Of a DNA stretch of 64,000 bases, positions 47,755 to 59,657 are shown one piece after another (the first letter of the stretch is position 1; each line of letters begins with the position of its first letter). The stretch spans positions 78,341,054 to 78,405,053 of the forward strand of contig OY740765.1 in NCBI GenBank assembly GCA_963513935.1, given 5' to 3'. The notes under the pieces were generated by a model, which saw nothing but the letters and a program-made list of their open reading frames with translations, did not search any database and was not told the origin of the DNA. This DNA is from Aphrophora alni (taxonomy: Eukaryota > Arthropoda > Insecta > Hemiptera > Aphrophoridae). The translations under genes and the position numbers were made by a program.

Positions 47755-48009
47755 GGAATGTGAAACACACATCTCACAGACTGCTGCGCAACTAACATTA
47801 AGAGAAATACTGGGTCTCATAGACGGCTACAATTTGTAAAACAATAGCTCTTCACTTCAACTAAATAATAACAGTGCCAGGAGGTAAGGCTGAGTGACTG
47901 GGGAAGCTATTGTGAAGGTCATCACAATCCTTCACTCAATTGTAGCCACTATTGTAATAACAAAATACCCTTGGTGCCTGTGATATTGGTGTTTTCTTAT
48001 AAGTGTTAA

Positions 48010-49711
48010 GAATAAATTATTAATAAAATGGGAAGGAATGTTAAACAAGTTTTTACCAATTTAGAATATAACTCACAGTGTTTCATGTATTTATGGAAAA
48101 TAAACTTGCAAAATGAATTCAAACAACATGACATTTTCTTCTATGTGATATAAAAATACTACCAATTTTACAGCATGATGTTCCAAGAAAAAAAAGCTGA
48201 TATCCTATCGTAGCCTTATAGTTGAAAATAATATACATATACCATAGTTTAAAAATATATTTTAAAAGTGCAGGATGTTCTGCAAAAGGATTTAAAAATA
48301 TAATTGGTGGTTTATATCATCTGACAATTAAGAGACATTTAAATTAAACATCCTTAGGTTATGGGGGGTTAAGATTGTTACAAATTTGAAAGTCTGGCCC
48401 TGAGTTGCAGAAAAAGATAAACCTTTCTAATCCTGACTTTGAAGTTATTGAAAAATTATGAATTGTTCATAGTATGATATGGTTTAATTGGACATTTGCC
48501 ATCGTTTATGTATATAAAAACTAAAACACAACGTTTTGAGAGTATAACTCAAATTCCATTATCAAGTGATAAACCTAGAACATGAAAAATACCAAAATAG
48601 TCTAGTAAATAGAATAGAGCTTTGTTGGAAACTAGATCTAAAACTAGTAATCTAAGAAAGGAACTCAAGGCTAAGCTAAGCCTCAGAACCAAAATAACTA
48701 AGACTAAATATAAATGTTATCACAAAAATAACAAGACATAAAAATACAGAGCACAAAAAATGGTAAACATCATGTTCCCATGAAAATATACATGGGTCAA
48801 CTAACTAAAAAGAGGTTGTATGCTAACAGCATGGTCACCTAACAGTTTATCAGGATGAATCTTATTAATAACCGATTCCCTAAAAGGAAAACTACCTAAT
48901 TTAAGGGAGTTACCATGAATTGGGAAATGATATCTAGTTGTAAATTTGGAATTGGACAATACCTAAAGTATTTGTGTAATAAATATAAAGGAATAAAGTG
49001 ATGGAACTAAAAGGTGTTGGGTATTACAAAATGAAGAAACTGATTATAGTACATCTGTATTTACATAATTTATTAAAAATAACCTACAGTATGCCAATTA
49101 AAAGCAAGAGCCAGGAAATTTACAGTTTTTTTTTGATAAAACAGTGGTTGAAAGAGGTCAAAGTAATTACAACTTAATAATGATAAACATTAATACTTAT
49201 TTTCATAAATAGTGTAATGCTTTCTACCGGGCAAAAAAATTCTAATAAATAAATAAAAAATACTTTTAAAAATAAAGATAACTTATTAAAATTTATAAAT
49301 TATATCTCGAAACAATCACTATAAATAATATTAATGATAATAAATAATTTATAACTGACCAAAAATGTTTTTTTTTTTTGTGAAAATACAATCATCCATA
49401 TTCAATTGTTTACAAATCTAAATCACAGAACAGATTTTCTAAAAATCTAAGAGGGTTAAGAATTTGGTCAGGAAAAAATGTGGTACTAATTTTTTTGAAA
49501 TTAAAAGCTCAAGATATTGTAATAACATGTCTTTGATAAAATAAACTAAATAGGTCTTCATGTCCATGTCTATACAGAAAACAATAAATGTCTCATTCTG
49601 AAGAAAATAAATAGTATGGAGTAAAATAAATTTAAGCAGAAATCTCTTCAAATAAAGATAATATGCTATGTGAGGCACTCAAAGCAATATCCTTCACCAA
49701 TTTCATAAACA

Positions 49712-49764
<53 letters not shown>

Positions 49765-50277
49765 CATAATGCAATACTATTAAGTCACTATTACATTAAT
49801 TTTAAAAGATTGGCACTCAGGGTTTAACGTTGCATTTTAAATAATGACTTAGACTTAAATAAAATAATAATAATAATCATAATAATAATAATAATAATAA
49901 AATTATCTAGGTATATTGTTTGATTAAGGCACATACATAACAGTACACTTTAGCTCTGAAGATTCAAGGACTCATATTTGTACATAATTACTAAAATTAT
50001 AATACAAATGGCAAGGATTATCATGAATTTTTTTCTCTGTTAGTCATACAGCAAATTATAAATATTCATGTGCACAGACTACAACAAAAAATTAATCTTT
50101 AAGAAAAGTTAACATTAAGTATAGTCTCACTGTAATCATATAGGATAAATGTCTAACCAACGATAACTGCCTTATCAATTGACACTGATTGATAGAAAGA
50201 ACATAGACTTAGTCGTATGATAAATACTTAAATTAATTACTTCACACAAAAATTGTTTCAGTAACAAATATATTGGA
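48010..50277. other. No gene; repeats only
   Basis: Contains the second dispersed-repeat copy (48476-48660), a (TA)n run (49716-49758) and an (AAT)n run (49863-49901). Minus-strand text at about 48960-48830 (RYHFPIHGNSLKLG, then SVINKIHPDKLLGDHAVS) looks coding-derived but I cannot place it. Confidence 0.5.
48476..48660. repeat. Dispersed repeat, copy 2
   Basis: Aligns with 7793-7970 in direct orientation; landmarks include GGACATTTGCCATCGTTTATG, GAGAGTATAACTCAAATTCC, TTATCAAGTGATAAACC, TAGAACATGAAAAATACC and TTGTTGGAAACTAGA. Coding-like minus-strand text just beyond this copy suggests the repeat is the tail of an autonomous element. Confidence 0.75.
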
Positions 50278-50281
50278 TTAA

Positions 50282-52527
50282 CCTTCAACCGCTCGTGTGG
50301 GCTGCAGATTGCCGTCATGCTCATATTTTGCTAACAGTTGTCTTCCCATGGCTATGGAATTTTAGAGAATGAGATGTATTCCTTCTTTACATCTATCTGC
50401 CTCCTTGCGAGCTCTGGTGTTAGATATTTCTCAACAATATTTGCAATGATGTAAGTATATAATTACAGTTTATATGTAATATTATTAGTTATTTGATTTT
50501 ATAATATTGTTTTGCACATAATATACAGTTTATAGTATATAGTTTCCTTTAAGACTTTATAATTTCAATATGATAGTTCAGAGGTCCTATTTTTATTCTA
50601 AAGTAAAATTAATTAATTAATTAATGATTTTAATTTATTTATCACCACAGGCAACATAAATCAATTTAAAACATGAAAAATAAAGTTTGGATAGTTTAAT
50701 TTTATTGTCTTTTTGAACTGTAACTATTTTTTACAATTTTGTTGTGTTTTTATTATAATTCCATTTCTCTAAAAACAACTTTTTTTTAAGGGAAAATTCA
50801 CTTCATCATGAGGTAATATCCCAAATCTTAGAAGAATTGGAGAGGGGGGAGGAAGAAAAAGGTTGAAACAATGATCGACGATCCTACCAACATCGACTTT
50901 GAACAACAAAACACTGACGTGGACGACCACTATAGTGACACAGAAAATGATATAGAATCGGGCCAAGAAGAGGATTGTCTTGGTCTCAAAGAGGATTTGG
51001 TGAATTTAAGATTCTACATCGGGAAAGATGTCGAGACTTTATGGTCTAATAAAATAATTGCTTTTGATTCTAAAACAAAGTCCAAAAACATAGTGAAATC
51101 TCTCTCTTCCAGGCCGTAAGGGCCAAGAACGCCAATGCAAAACACAATTAAAATGTTTAAAAAGAATTATTACTTCTGAAATGATTGAAGATATACAAAC
51201 ATTTATATAAATAATAAAAGAATTGAACGAGAAAATATTTCAGTCTCTGAATTCTGTGTGAGAGACTATAGAGCCACAACTAAGTCTAAAATTTTTGCTT
51301 TACTTGGTGCTCTGTTTTTGATGTCCATAGAAAGGGGAAACCGCGCAGATTTCTCGAAGTATTTTAGTAAAAATGGAACAGGACTGACAATTTTTAGGCC
51401 GAATTTTAATGAAAATTGTTTGAGATTTTTGCTTAGGTCCCTTAGACTTAATGATGTTAATACGAGAGTTCAGAGAATTGCAATTTATAAATTAGCTCCC
51501 ATTCGTAAGTGCTTTACTAAGTTCATATCCCAGTATCAAAAGTCCTACAGCCTAGGAGAGTTCAAGATGATTGATGAGATGTTGATTGCATTTAGAGGTT
51601 GGTGCTCATTCATACAGTATATGACAAAAAAACCAGCCAAGTATGACTTGAAAGTTTATCTATTGTGTGACGTTCGAACTTTCTATACCTACAACTTAGA
51701 ACTTGATTGTGGAATAAAAAAAACTGAACTATATGATTGTTCGAACAAGCCGTTCGATGTAATTACAAAGGTTCATTGACCCAATCAAAAAGATAAAGCT
51801 GAACTTGACCACAGACAACTACTTTAGTAGCTTTAAATTAGCTTAAAATTTACTCAATAATGGAATAACATTTTAGGTACTTTGAGAAAAGATAAAAAAG
51901 AAATCTTTCCCTAGTTTGATACTCAAAATAGAAATTCAATTCCCGGAAATTACATGTTTGGCTATCAGGATGACAAAACATTGATCTCTCTTGTTACTAA
52001 GAAAAAGAAATCTGTCTTGGTCTTATCAATTATGCCTGATGAGGACAAAGTTGATGAAGAAACTGAAAAACCTGTATAAACTGTGGATTACAATTTCAAA
52101 AAAGGTGGAGTCGATACAGCGACCTAATGTGTTCTAGAATAACTACCTCAAGAACACAAAGGTTAGGTTAGGTTTGTGTATGTTTTTCCATTTACTGGAC
52201 ATTTCAGGAATAAATTCATTGAGAATTTTTCAATTTAACAATCCCCTTGACAAATCTATCAGAAGGATGTTAATTTACAATCTGTCCCAGCTCTTATGAA
52301 GGAAAATCTAAGGGAACAGACAAAACTGCAACATCTTCCAAAAGATTTAAGTGTTTTCTTAGGAAAATACAAAGAAGCACCACAAGCAGCAGACACTAAT
52401 CAGCTATCAATTGGACTTTAACCTAACCAGAGAGCCATTTTGCTATATATGTGGATCAAAAAAGAACCACAGAACCCAGCTATAATGCCAGGATTGTACT
52501 TCGCGGTACCACACGAGCGGATGAAGG
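50282..52527 (+). mobile_element. piggyBac element 2
   Basis: The left end CCTTCAACCGCTCGTGTGG follows TTAA (50278-50281). The right end (52509-52527) is its reverse complement with 18 of 19 matches, followed by TTAT, a one-base decay of the TTAA target site. Inside is a piggyBac transposase on the plus strand. The TIRs differ from those of the other two piggyBac elements in this window, so it is a separate family. Confidence 0.95.
50871..52480 (+). pseudogene. piggyBac transposase of element 2, decayed
   Basis: Pieces in order: 50871-51119, an acidic N-terminus then FYIGKDVETLWSN; 51258-51779, the core with MSIERGNRADFSKYF, FKMIDEMLIAFRGW (catalytic Asp 1) and YLLCDVRTFYTYNLEL (Asp 2). In other frames near 51797, T-T-D-N-Y-F-S-S gives Asp 3, and near 52103, K-G-G-V-D-T-A-T gives the last conserved Asp. 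Stops and frame changes break the chain at least four times. No clear C-terminal Cys finger was seen. All four Asp codons survive. Confidence 0.85.
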
Positions 52528-52655
52528 TTATGCAGTACAGTTATTTACATTTATAAGTCCAGATTTCGAAAAACAAATTTTTTCCTATATTATTTAAATA
52601 CAAGGAAAATTTGTCATAATATCGAACACTGCTAAATTTTAAGTTTTTGAATATG

Positions 52656-52661
52656 TTTATT
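52656..52661 (-). promoter_or_regulatory. Candidate poly(A) signal of filamin
   Basis: AATAAA on the minus strand, about 410 bp after the filamin stop codon. No earlier canonical hexamer was noticed in the interval. It would give a 3' UTR of about 430 bases ending roughly 100 bp before the right TIR of piggyBac element 2. Confidence 0.45.
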
Positions 52662-53068
52662 ACAATTTGTTTGAATATACATAATTATATCGAAACAATG
52701 CTTTTTATAAACTTTAACTCCTTGATGGATCTATTTGATTTCATTCTTATTCCCTCATGAGAGACGTATTTCCAAACACGATAAATAAAATATACTATTA
52801 ATATACAACTTGATGATTTGGAAATATACGTAAAATACATTTGGAAAGGAACTACACCTACTGCGTTCAAATAAGAATCCCTTAAATAAAATTAAAAAAC
52901 ATACACTGACGATAAGGTTGTTCATAGAAAACTTAATTTTAGAACAAATATAAATATGGCTGTTGTGAGGTACACAAAAAACTAAAAATAAATAGGTTTA
53001 AAATAATTCAATATAATAATTAACATGAATTTTTAAGCATGATCGATGTTAAAGAGAGCTGGAAAAAA

Positions 53069-53253
53069 CTAAACGTCAACTTTGAATGGGGATCCGGGGA
53101 TATGTTCATCACCCCATCTTACGATGAGAATGTATTCTCCTCTTTCTCTGACAACATAATTTATTTGATAGTTGTTTCGGCCCAAGTGTTTGATAAAGAC
53201 TTCCTCACATGGTCCCTTTGGTCCATATATGCCAACGTAAAGTATGTTGTTAC
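53069..53253 (-). CDS. cher: Filamin, last coding exon (Ig repeat 24, dimerisation domain)
   Basis: The minus-strand exon starts after a clean acceptor (TATATTACAG, AG at 53255-53254) and ends with TAG at 53071-53069: 185 bases, two bases completing a split codon plus 61 codons including the stop. It reads NNILYVGIYGPKGPCEEVF, then NYVVRERGEYILIVRWGD and ends EHIPGSPFKVDV. This matches the C-terminus of human filamin A closely (family NNMLLVGVHGP; KGEYTLVVKWGDEHIPGSP). Filamins are dimeric actin cross-linkers, and repeat 24 forms the dimer. The split codon G/GT joins in phase with the exon ending at 58114. No stop or frameshift, so the gene appears functional. The symbol is the Drosophila orthologue (cheerio). 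Confidence 0.93.
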
Positions 53254-53884
53254 CTGTAATATAGACCTATAATTAATTGCTGTTATTTGAATACATAGCT
53301 TTATGGTGGTACATTGCACCATCACATTGCACATTATATTGCACCAACATGGTATATGGTATTATTACATGAATGTGTGGATTGATAGTCACTACCACTA
53401 ATTTTACACTAAAAGCATCAGTTTGATGATAAAGTTATGATTATTGTGGAAAAATTGTAGGATTTGTTTTACTATTTTAGTCAAATAAATCTTAACATAA
53501 TCATTTTTTGGTGTTTTAAGGTGAAAAATCATTTCAGTCATTATCATCATCTAAACATAATCTTGACTCCCTTTATTTATATTTTAGGATAGATTATATC
53601 TGATTAAAAATAGAAGTTCAAAAGTCAGTAACTAAAAATTAGTGTAATCCAATATTACCCCCCCCCCACTTTAAAAGGATAATTTAATTGTTTCTTTTAT
53701 ACTAATAACATTAAAGTAGATATGTGTTGTGTTTTAGTTTTAAAGCTAAAATAACAAATACATTAAAAACATAATCCCCCCCCCTAAAAAAAACTTAAAC
53801 AATAATTACAAAAATATATAACACAACATTGAAATATTAAAAATTCTATCAATAACTACATAAACACATATTAACCCTTTTGGT

Positions 53885-54000
53885 GCCACGGTGACGATCT
53901 ATCGTCACCATTTTTTCGTGCGAGAAGTGCCACGCTGACGATCTATCGTCACCATTTTTCCGTGCGAGAAATGCCACGGTGACGATCCATCGCCACTGCG
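53885..54000. repeat. 44-bp subterminal repeats with palindromic core
   Basis: GCCACGGTGACGATCTATCG then TCACC begins at 53885, 53929 and 53973 (the third partial). Each unit contains GGTGACGAT-CT-ATCGTCACC, two 9-base arms around two bases, followed by a CGTGCGAGAA segment. Such subterminal repeats are likely transposase-binding sites. Confidence 0.85.
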
Positions 54001-54343
54001 TATTTTGTAGTTTAATTAATTTATTTGTAATCTGCTATATAGTATTTCGGTGTTTTAAAATACTTTGTGGTATATCCAGTGATATTCAGTGGTGGAAAAA
54101 ATTTTGTTTTAGCTAACTAAACAGATGACAACAATTACAGATGCACAAAATCAGCTGTTGTCATTTTCACTTGCAGGTTAGAAGTGTACTGATATTATTG
54201 TGTGTTGATATTATTTTCTCGCTACAGTCATCAGTTTTTTTTGAAGTTTGTTGTTCGTGTTATTTTATTATTTGTTTGTTGAAGGTTATTATTTTAGTTA
54301 TTACAAGTTTAAAGTAGTATTTTGGATAATATATTGCTTTGAA

Positions 54344-54601
54344 ATGGCGGAAGAAAATCTAAGAGGTAGCGAAGTAGACAGATTACTTTTAGGTTATTCA
54401 GACGATGACTCTTTAGCCTCTGAAGATGATTTGTTACATTTATTTGGGGATGACAGTGATCTAGACCCGTTATATCAACCAGAAAGTGATAGTGACAATC
54501 AGTTTAGTGATAGTGATATTGATTTAAACTTAGATCAACCTAGTACATCAGGTAAACAAAATAGGCCTAGGTTGGGTTGGGATAGGTTAGTTCTGAGATA
54601 A
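54344..54601 (+). pseudogene. piggyBac transposase N-terminal fragment (element 3)
   Basis: An ATG in good context (GAAATGG) at 54344 opens an acidic reading frame with LLLGYSDDDSLASEDDLLH, DDSDLDPLYQPESDSDN and DQPSTSG, the typical disordered acidic start of piggyBac transposases. A CAG/GTAAAC donor-like site after PSTSG could end an exon there. The frame stops at 54601 and no catalytic domain follows before the right TIR. Confidence 0.7.
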
Positions 54602-56094
54602 AAGTTTTTTGTTTGAGTTTGGTTTTCAACCAAATAATTTAAAAATTTGCTCACTTATAGAAAACAGTATATAGATAGAAAATAGCACACTTCCCACAGA
54701 TAAAATATTTTTGGTTTGTGAGGTTAAAAAAAAAAAATGTAAAATTTTTTTTTTCTAAATTATCTTCAATTTGGTTTTTAATAAATAAGTTTTTTTTTAC
54801 ATATAGAATCCAACTTATTTACAAATATAATTGTAGCCTAGGTAACACTAAACATTTTGACACTAAATTTGTTAAGATATCTTGTATACAATTTAATCTG
54901 TGTCGTTTATAACAAAGTTCTCTAAAAAACCATTTATAGCTGTGGCATTTTTGGGTGAGTCTGTGCATTTTAGAAGTGTTGCCGAATTTTCCAGTTATGA
55001 AAATTTTCTTGTGGCACTCAAAGGGTTAAATAAGGACATAGCCCACTCTAAATTAAAACCTCTATCATCTTTCAGTCATTCACCCACCAAATTTAGCCAT
55101 CTCCCAACAATTGTCTATTCATATGCCTTCTAAATGTCTGAAAATATATCATTTTATTAGAGTCTGTTGAACAGTGTTATACTATATTGGGTTCATAACT
55201 GGTAGTTTATGAAGATTCAATCTGTTTTTCTATTGTCAAAACATCACTATTACTACTAAAATAATATAACAGCCACTATTATGTACTGTACAACAATTGA
55301 ACTAACAGAACATAATTATTTTTATTCAAGAAAGTGTTACAGAGCTTCACTCTCTAAAATCTTCCCTGCATGTCAAGTCATTATTTAAATTTATAATTAA
55401 TTATAAGCATAGGTTTTGTTTTTCCTTAGGAGACAAACATCCATATTCCATATTTTCACCTTACATAAATATCCCCATAATATAATTCTATAATTTAAAT
55501 AGGAATATATTAAACTAATACACTGATTTCAAAAGCAAACTTACTTCTTACAACTAACTATGTTTGGTCAAGTTTTGGAGAACAAAAGTTACAGAAACTA
55601 GTCTGTTACATTATTTAGTCAACATTTTCTGACCCACTCTCAGCCTATGATTAGACCTAAGAATTGCACAGATCGTACCTCTATAATTAATTTCTCTTCA
55701 TCCAAAACTAGGCTTAAATTCTTGCATTTGAACCCAAGCCGAAATGAATATATTTTATCTTCTTAAGATTAATTTGTTAATTTATGTTACATATTTCAAA
55801 ATTCACTAGCAATATTAACCTGTTCAAATCATTTTAATTCAATTTCATCAAACGTTTTAACATGGAATGTAACAGTTGTGTCATCTGTATATTGAACCAC
55901 ATTTTCAACGGTGACAGAAATAAATATGTCTATGCTTATGTAACATTATTTAAATGTCTGTAGCATTCACATCAAAATATAATCTGCACTAAAATTATCA
56001 ACCCATCATAACATCTGTTCAAATTAAATACAACCTGTAATTCACTTAACGACTCACCCCTCTACTCCCCGCGCAGTCTTAGTTACTTGCCCCT

Positions 56095-56165
56095 GTATAG
56101 TGGTGTAGTCTAGCGGTAAGTACAGCAACAAATCAGGTGGCCTGACCAGTTCAAGCAACAACCCA
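56095..56165 (+). mobile_element. Possible tRNA-like SINE head
   Basis: GTGTAGTCTAGCGGTAAG resembles an A-box region. About 35 bases later CAGTTCAAGCAACAACC resembles a degenerate B box. There is no clear tail. The minus-strand open frame at 56278-56054 runs antisense through it. Confidence 0.3.
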
Positions 56166-57294
56166 TTATTACTTATCTGTCGATTGAAATATGTAGTCAA
56201 AAAAAGATTTGAGGCCTTGCTAATTCTTCTAATGGCAGTTTTATCACTCGCTAAATATTCTTTAATCTTTGTTACCATGTTATAAGTGTTTTGTTCTTAT
56301 GTCAGTGTTTTTGTAACGTAACAAAATGTGAGTGAGTCTTGTTTATCTAAAGAAAATTATATACGCGTACGATCGGTTCAGACTGCAATACCAAACCAGG
56401 TAGGGATCGCTCAGATTTCATTATGTAATAAACTTAATTATATTTTAAACTTTCTTTATTCAAATATGTATTTTGCTTTTTCTTTTAAAATTCAAAATTT
56501 TGTATTTCAAACTAAATAATATGTATTTCAGTTTACTTGTAATAAGTTTTGTTTCACCTAAAGGACAGTTTATAGAAACTAATTGTAAATTTGAACAGGC
56601 TTGTATTAAACATTAAGCAATCAGAATATTAAACTTTTAAACATGTCAAAATGCTAACTAGAGAAATGTTTTTCTGGACTAGAATCCTTGTCTTTACAGA
56701 TTTTCTAAGTGTTATACAAGTTTTATTTCAAACAGAAATCAAGGTACTTATATACCATTCTTAATGACATCTAAGAAGGATTTAATTATAAACTTTCTGG
56801 ATTCTGTAATACCGTTAATATTCTCTGATTTTGACGAAATAACAAGACATTTTAATAAAAGAATCTTGTTCAATAACATGTTTAAGTTTGCATAATCTCT
56901 AGTCAACGTGTCTTTTTGCTACAGCAAAAAAGCTGTTCCGAGTGTCGGAGCTTGTCTAACTTTGCTGTTTTTGCACGTTCTACAGCAAAACTGCAGCCTT
57001 TGTCAAGGACTCTACCTGTTGTTTAAGACATGTTTAATCAAAAAAAAAAAACTTTTAACATTACAAGTGCACTATAGAAAGACATTCGACAAAATTCTAA
57101 ATTAAATCGTTAACCTGTTCTTGCATATATTTATAACTGAAATTCCTTTAGTAATATGTTTTTATTGTTTATATGTAGTAGTTTGTAATTATTTATAAGT
57201 TAAATTAATATTGGGTGGCGATGCATGCAATCTTTCGGCCTTACGACCCTAAAGGGGTTACTTTTCAAAATTAATAACAAAAAAAACATTGACG

Positions 57295-57480
57295 TCAATC
57301 AAATTTTCAATAAAAAATTTTCAATTAAAAATTTTCAATCAAAAAAAAAATATTTTCAATCTTTAGAAAACTTTAATCTTTAGTAAATTTCAATCTTTAA
57401 ATATATATAAAAAAAAAAAACAAAAACAAATTTTCAATCATTAAATATTTCAATTTTTTTTTTTAATTTTCAATATAAAA
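57295..57480. repeat. Low-complexity TTTTCAATC-type tract
   Basis: Irregular short tandem units of ATTTTCAAT(C/A)AAAA, with ATCTTTAGAAAACTTTA variants. Slippage-type sequence; not coding. Confidence 0.7.
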
Positions 57481-57550
57481 TTTTTTATATTTCATAAATT
57501 TCGATATCTTTGAAATTTAAAGTTTTTTTAATCTAAAATATAAATCAAAA

Positions 57551-57585
<35 letters not shown>

Positions 57586-58113
57586 CAAATTTGTAATCTC
57601 GAAATGAGAATGGTATCACATCAATCCTTTCATGTGACATGTGCTCATGTATTAATATTCATGTATTTATATGTATGTTTAAATTAAGTTTTGGATAATT
57701 CCAAACTCGTTGGAACAATTGTCTTTCTCAGTTTTATATATGTATATGTATATGTGTCGCAAAACGTAAACTCCTTTTTTTATGTAAATTTCTTTTCAAC
57801 TAAAATTTGTAATTTTTTTTTTAAAGCAAAAATTATTGTAAATAATGAACTCTGATGCATAAAACAAAAATTAACTTCAATAAATTTTGGCCTGATTGAT
57901 TATATAATTTGTTTTCGTCTTTTTTTATTTAAACATTGTTAACAGATGCTTCCGCCTTTTCATAATTTAAGACCCCTGGTAACATGTCTTATATAGTTAT
58001 GTTGAAATTCAACATACACACAACACAATTCTAATTAAATGAAATTGTTTTGATACTGAAGAAACTGTATAAGCAAATGAAATTATTTGTTGTCAATACA
58101 TATGAAAGCTTAC

Positions 58114-58317
58114 CTGCATCTTGTGCATGCACTGTAAACATGTTCTGTTTTTGCAGATATGCTTTCTTGAGTCCCATTCCTTTGCTTTGGACTTTAGAGG
58201 AGTCAGACTTAAAGTGGGGTAGGACGGGCCCTGTTACCTTATTTTTTGCGATTTTGTGCACTGTTTCAACAACTACTGAAGAAGTCTCTTGTGCTCCTCT
58301 TTCTGCCAGATCTTCAC
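58114..58317 (-). CDS. cher: Filamin, penultimate coding exon (hinge 2 and start of Ig repeat 24)
   Basis: The minus-strand exon is bounded by an acceptor (GGTTGTATAG, AG at 58319-58318) and a strong donor (GATGCAG/GTAAGC). It has 204 bases: two bases of a split codon, 67 codons and one base. It reads AERGAQETSSVVVETVHKI through a hinge, then SDSSKVQSKGMGLKKAYLQK and FTVHAQDAG. Human filamin A has the parallel ETSSVFVDSLTKA, DASKVVAKGLGLSKAYVG and FTVDCSKAG. The phase fits the exon at 53253 exactly. The preceding exon should lie at higher coordinates; none was seen up to 64000, so that intron probably exceeds 5.6 kb and holds the Mutator-like element. Confidence 0.93.
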
Positions 58318-58742
58318 CTATACAACCAATATAATGATTATGAAATGTTTATTTGTTCATTTTTACATGTGTAATAAATTTAAAGTGGTTTAAAACTATG
58401 TACATATTCTAATTCTGTTGCTTCTTTAATACATGCATACAATACATATATACAAATGTTAGAATACTAATGTAATCATATATAAGAGTTTTCATAATAT
58501 ACTAGTCACACAATTTTACCTATTTATATAATTGACATTATCTATCTATACCAATTTCTATATTTTACCTTGTAACTATTTTCTTTTTATTACTTGTTGC
58601 TCCATAATTATTAGAGGTTTTATCTAATTTAATTTGTTATATCAAGCTCCATAAATACTGAAATTTGTACTTCATCCATAGTTACTTTAGCTTCTCAAAA
58701 ATTAAAAATTTGACTTCTTCTATTTTGTTACTTGTAGTTCCT

Positions 58743-58830
58743 TAAGAGGTGGCCGGAGTCAACCCAACCGCTCACGGCTCTGATCCCCAGTTTAACACAT
58801 GGGGTGGGAATAGTTTATGTTTTCCTCACC
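58743..58830 (+). mobile_element. Probable tRNA-derived SINE head
   Basis: GAGGTGGCCGGAGTCAACCC, then CCGCTCACGGCTCTGATCCC, then CAGTTTAAC and ATGGGGTGGGAA, resembles a tRNA with a decayed B box between paired CCCC and GGGG arms. It is much more GC-rich than its surroundings. Confidence 0.45.
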
Positions 58831-59495
58831 GAGAACCAGCATTTTCAGTAAAAAATCGTAACTGCCAAATAATTTGTTACTAGCATACGTATCAGCCTAT
58901 ATAAATTTGTTTACGAAAAGTTTTGTTTTCTATTTTTATTTTAAGAAATTCAACATGTATTTATTTCTCCATAAGACTTCAATGTTTTTCTAGCAAAACT
59001 AATTCCGTTGTAAAAATTCGATCTTAAAATAAGTATGTTTTAAACACAACATACATCAACTTAAGTATTGTGACGTTAAAATTGCCGTCTAATATTTCAG
59101 TTATATTCACTAGAAGTATTTTATTTTATCATTTAAAAATACCTCTGCAATTAGAGTTTACAGAGTATGTGGATCGGCGGCCGTGGTGGTTCATCGATGC
59201 CAAGCCAGGTTTCACTAGCGTTGCTCACCGGCAAATTATTGCTTACTATCTCTCCTATCTTATCAGTAAATATCTTTTCGTTTACTTTTCTCCACCCAAC
59301 TGACACTCCAGCATTTCACACTTTGACACTTGTTTAAAACAGCCCGTCTGTGTGTGATCAGCGTTATCGTACCATTGAATTGAAGCATCCTGATTTCAGT
59401 TTGACTGAGATTACTATATTTATAGATTTTTTTAGTGTATAATTTTTATCTAGTAATTTCTTTATAGTTATTTTTATCATAATTAAAATCTACAA

Positions 59496-59657
59496 ATGGC
59501 TCCAAAGAGTGACTTGTGGGTGCACTTTACCAAAGTTAGTAAAATAGAAGCTAAATGTAATACTTGTGGGAAAATTTTCAAAACTTCAGGTAACACCTCC
59601 TCAAACATGAAGTGTCACCTAAAAATGCATAAAAATGTGCATTTTATATCAAAATAG
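59496..59657 (+). CDS. BED-type zinc-finger ORF (transposase N-terminus)
   Basis: A 53-residue open frame begins MAPKSDLWVHFTKVSKIEAK and continues CNTCGKIFKTSGNTSSNMKC then HLKMHK. It has the BED pattern: an aromatic pair (W, F), C-x2-C, the TS-N spacer, and H-x3-H. BED fingers bind DNA and occur at the start of hAT-type transposases. No hAT catalytic or dimerisation text follows, so this is a first exon or a stranded fragment. It lies upstream of, and on the same strand as, the Mutator-like coding region, but I see no link between them. Confidence 0.65.
   Translation: MAPKSDLWVHFTKVSKIEAKCNTCGKIFKTSGNTSSNMKCHLKMHKNVHFISK

Larger units (their letters stand above)
45431..48005 (-). mobile_element. 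piggyBac element 1
   Basis: A piggyBac transposase (minus strand) is enclosed by two TTAA sites. At 45427-45430 TTAA is followed by CGCTAAGAGAAACCACCGGG then CTCACAG. At 48006-48009 the reverse strand reads TTAA then CACTTATAAGAAAACACC then TCACAGG. The two ends align at about two thirds of positions, so the TIR assignment is probable, not certain. A further AACATTAAGAGAAATACTGG / GTCTCATAGACGG copy at 47794 in the same orientation as the left end may be a subterminal repeat or a nested relative. A (TA)n tract lies at 47697-47754. Confidence 0.65.
53875..55025 (+). mobile_element. piggyBac element 3, internally deleted
   Basis: Both sides have TTAA (53871-53874 and 55026-55029). The ends are CCCTTTTGGTGCCAC and, on the other strand, CCCTTTGAGTGCCAC (13 of 15 identical). 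The left end carries 44-bp hairpin repeats. Only the N-terminal part of a transposase ORF remains, so the 1.15-kb copy is non-autonomous. It lies in the last filamin intron. Confidence 0.9.
53254..58113 (-). other. cher: Filamin last intron (4.86 kb)
   Basis: Bounded by GTAAGC at 58113 and an ATTACAG acceptor at 53254, both on the minus strand, with matching phase. It holds piggyBac element 3, a possible tRNA-like SINE, poly-C runs (53657, 53776), a low-complexity tract and a (TA)n run. No other coding exon was found inside. An open frame at 56278-56054 has no recognisable family. Confidence 0.85.

Noticed and set aside
56054..56278. Minus-strand 74-codon open frame in the filamin intron
   Set aside because: The flanking filamin exons join in phase without it, and part of it is antisense to tRNA-like sequence.
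58050..58334. Plus-strand 94-codon open frame
   Set aside because: It is the antisense of the filamin exon at 58114-58317, whose splice sites and homology are clear.
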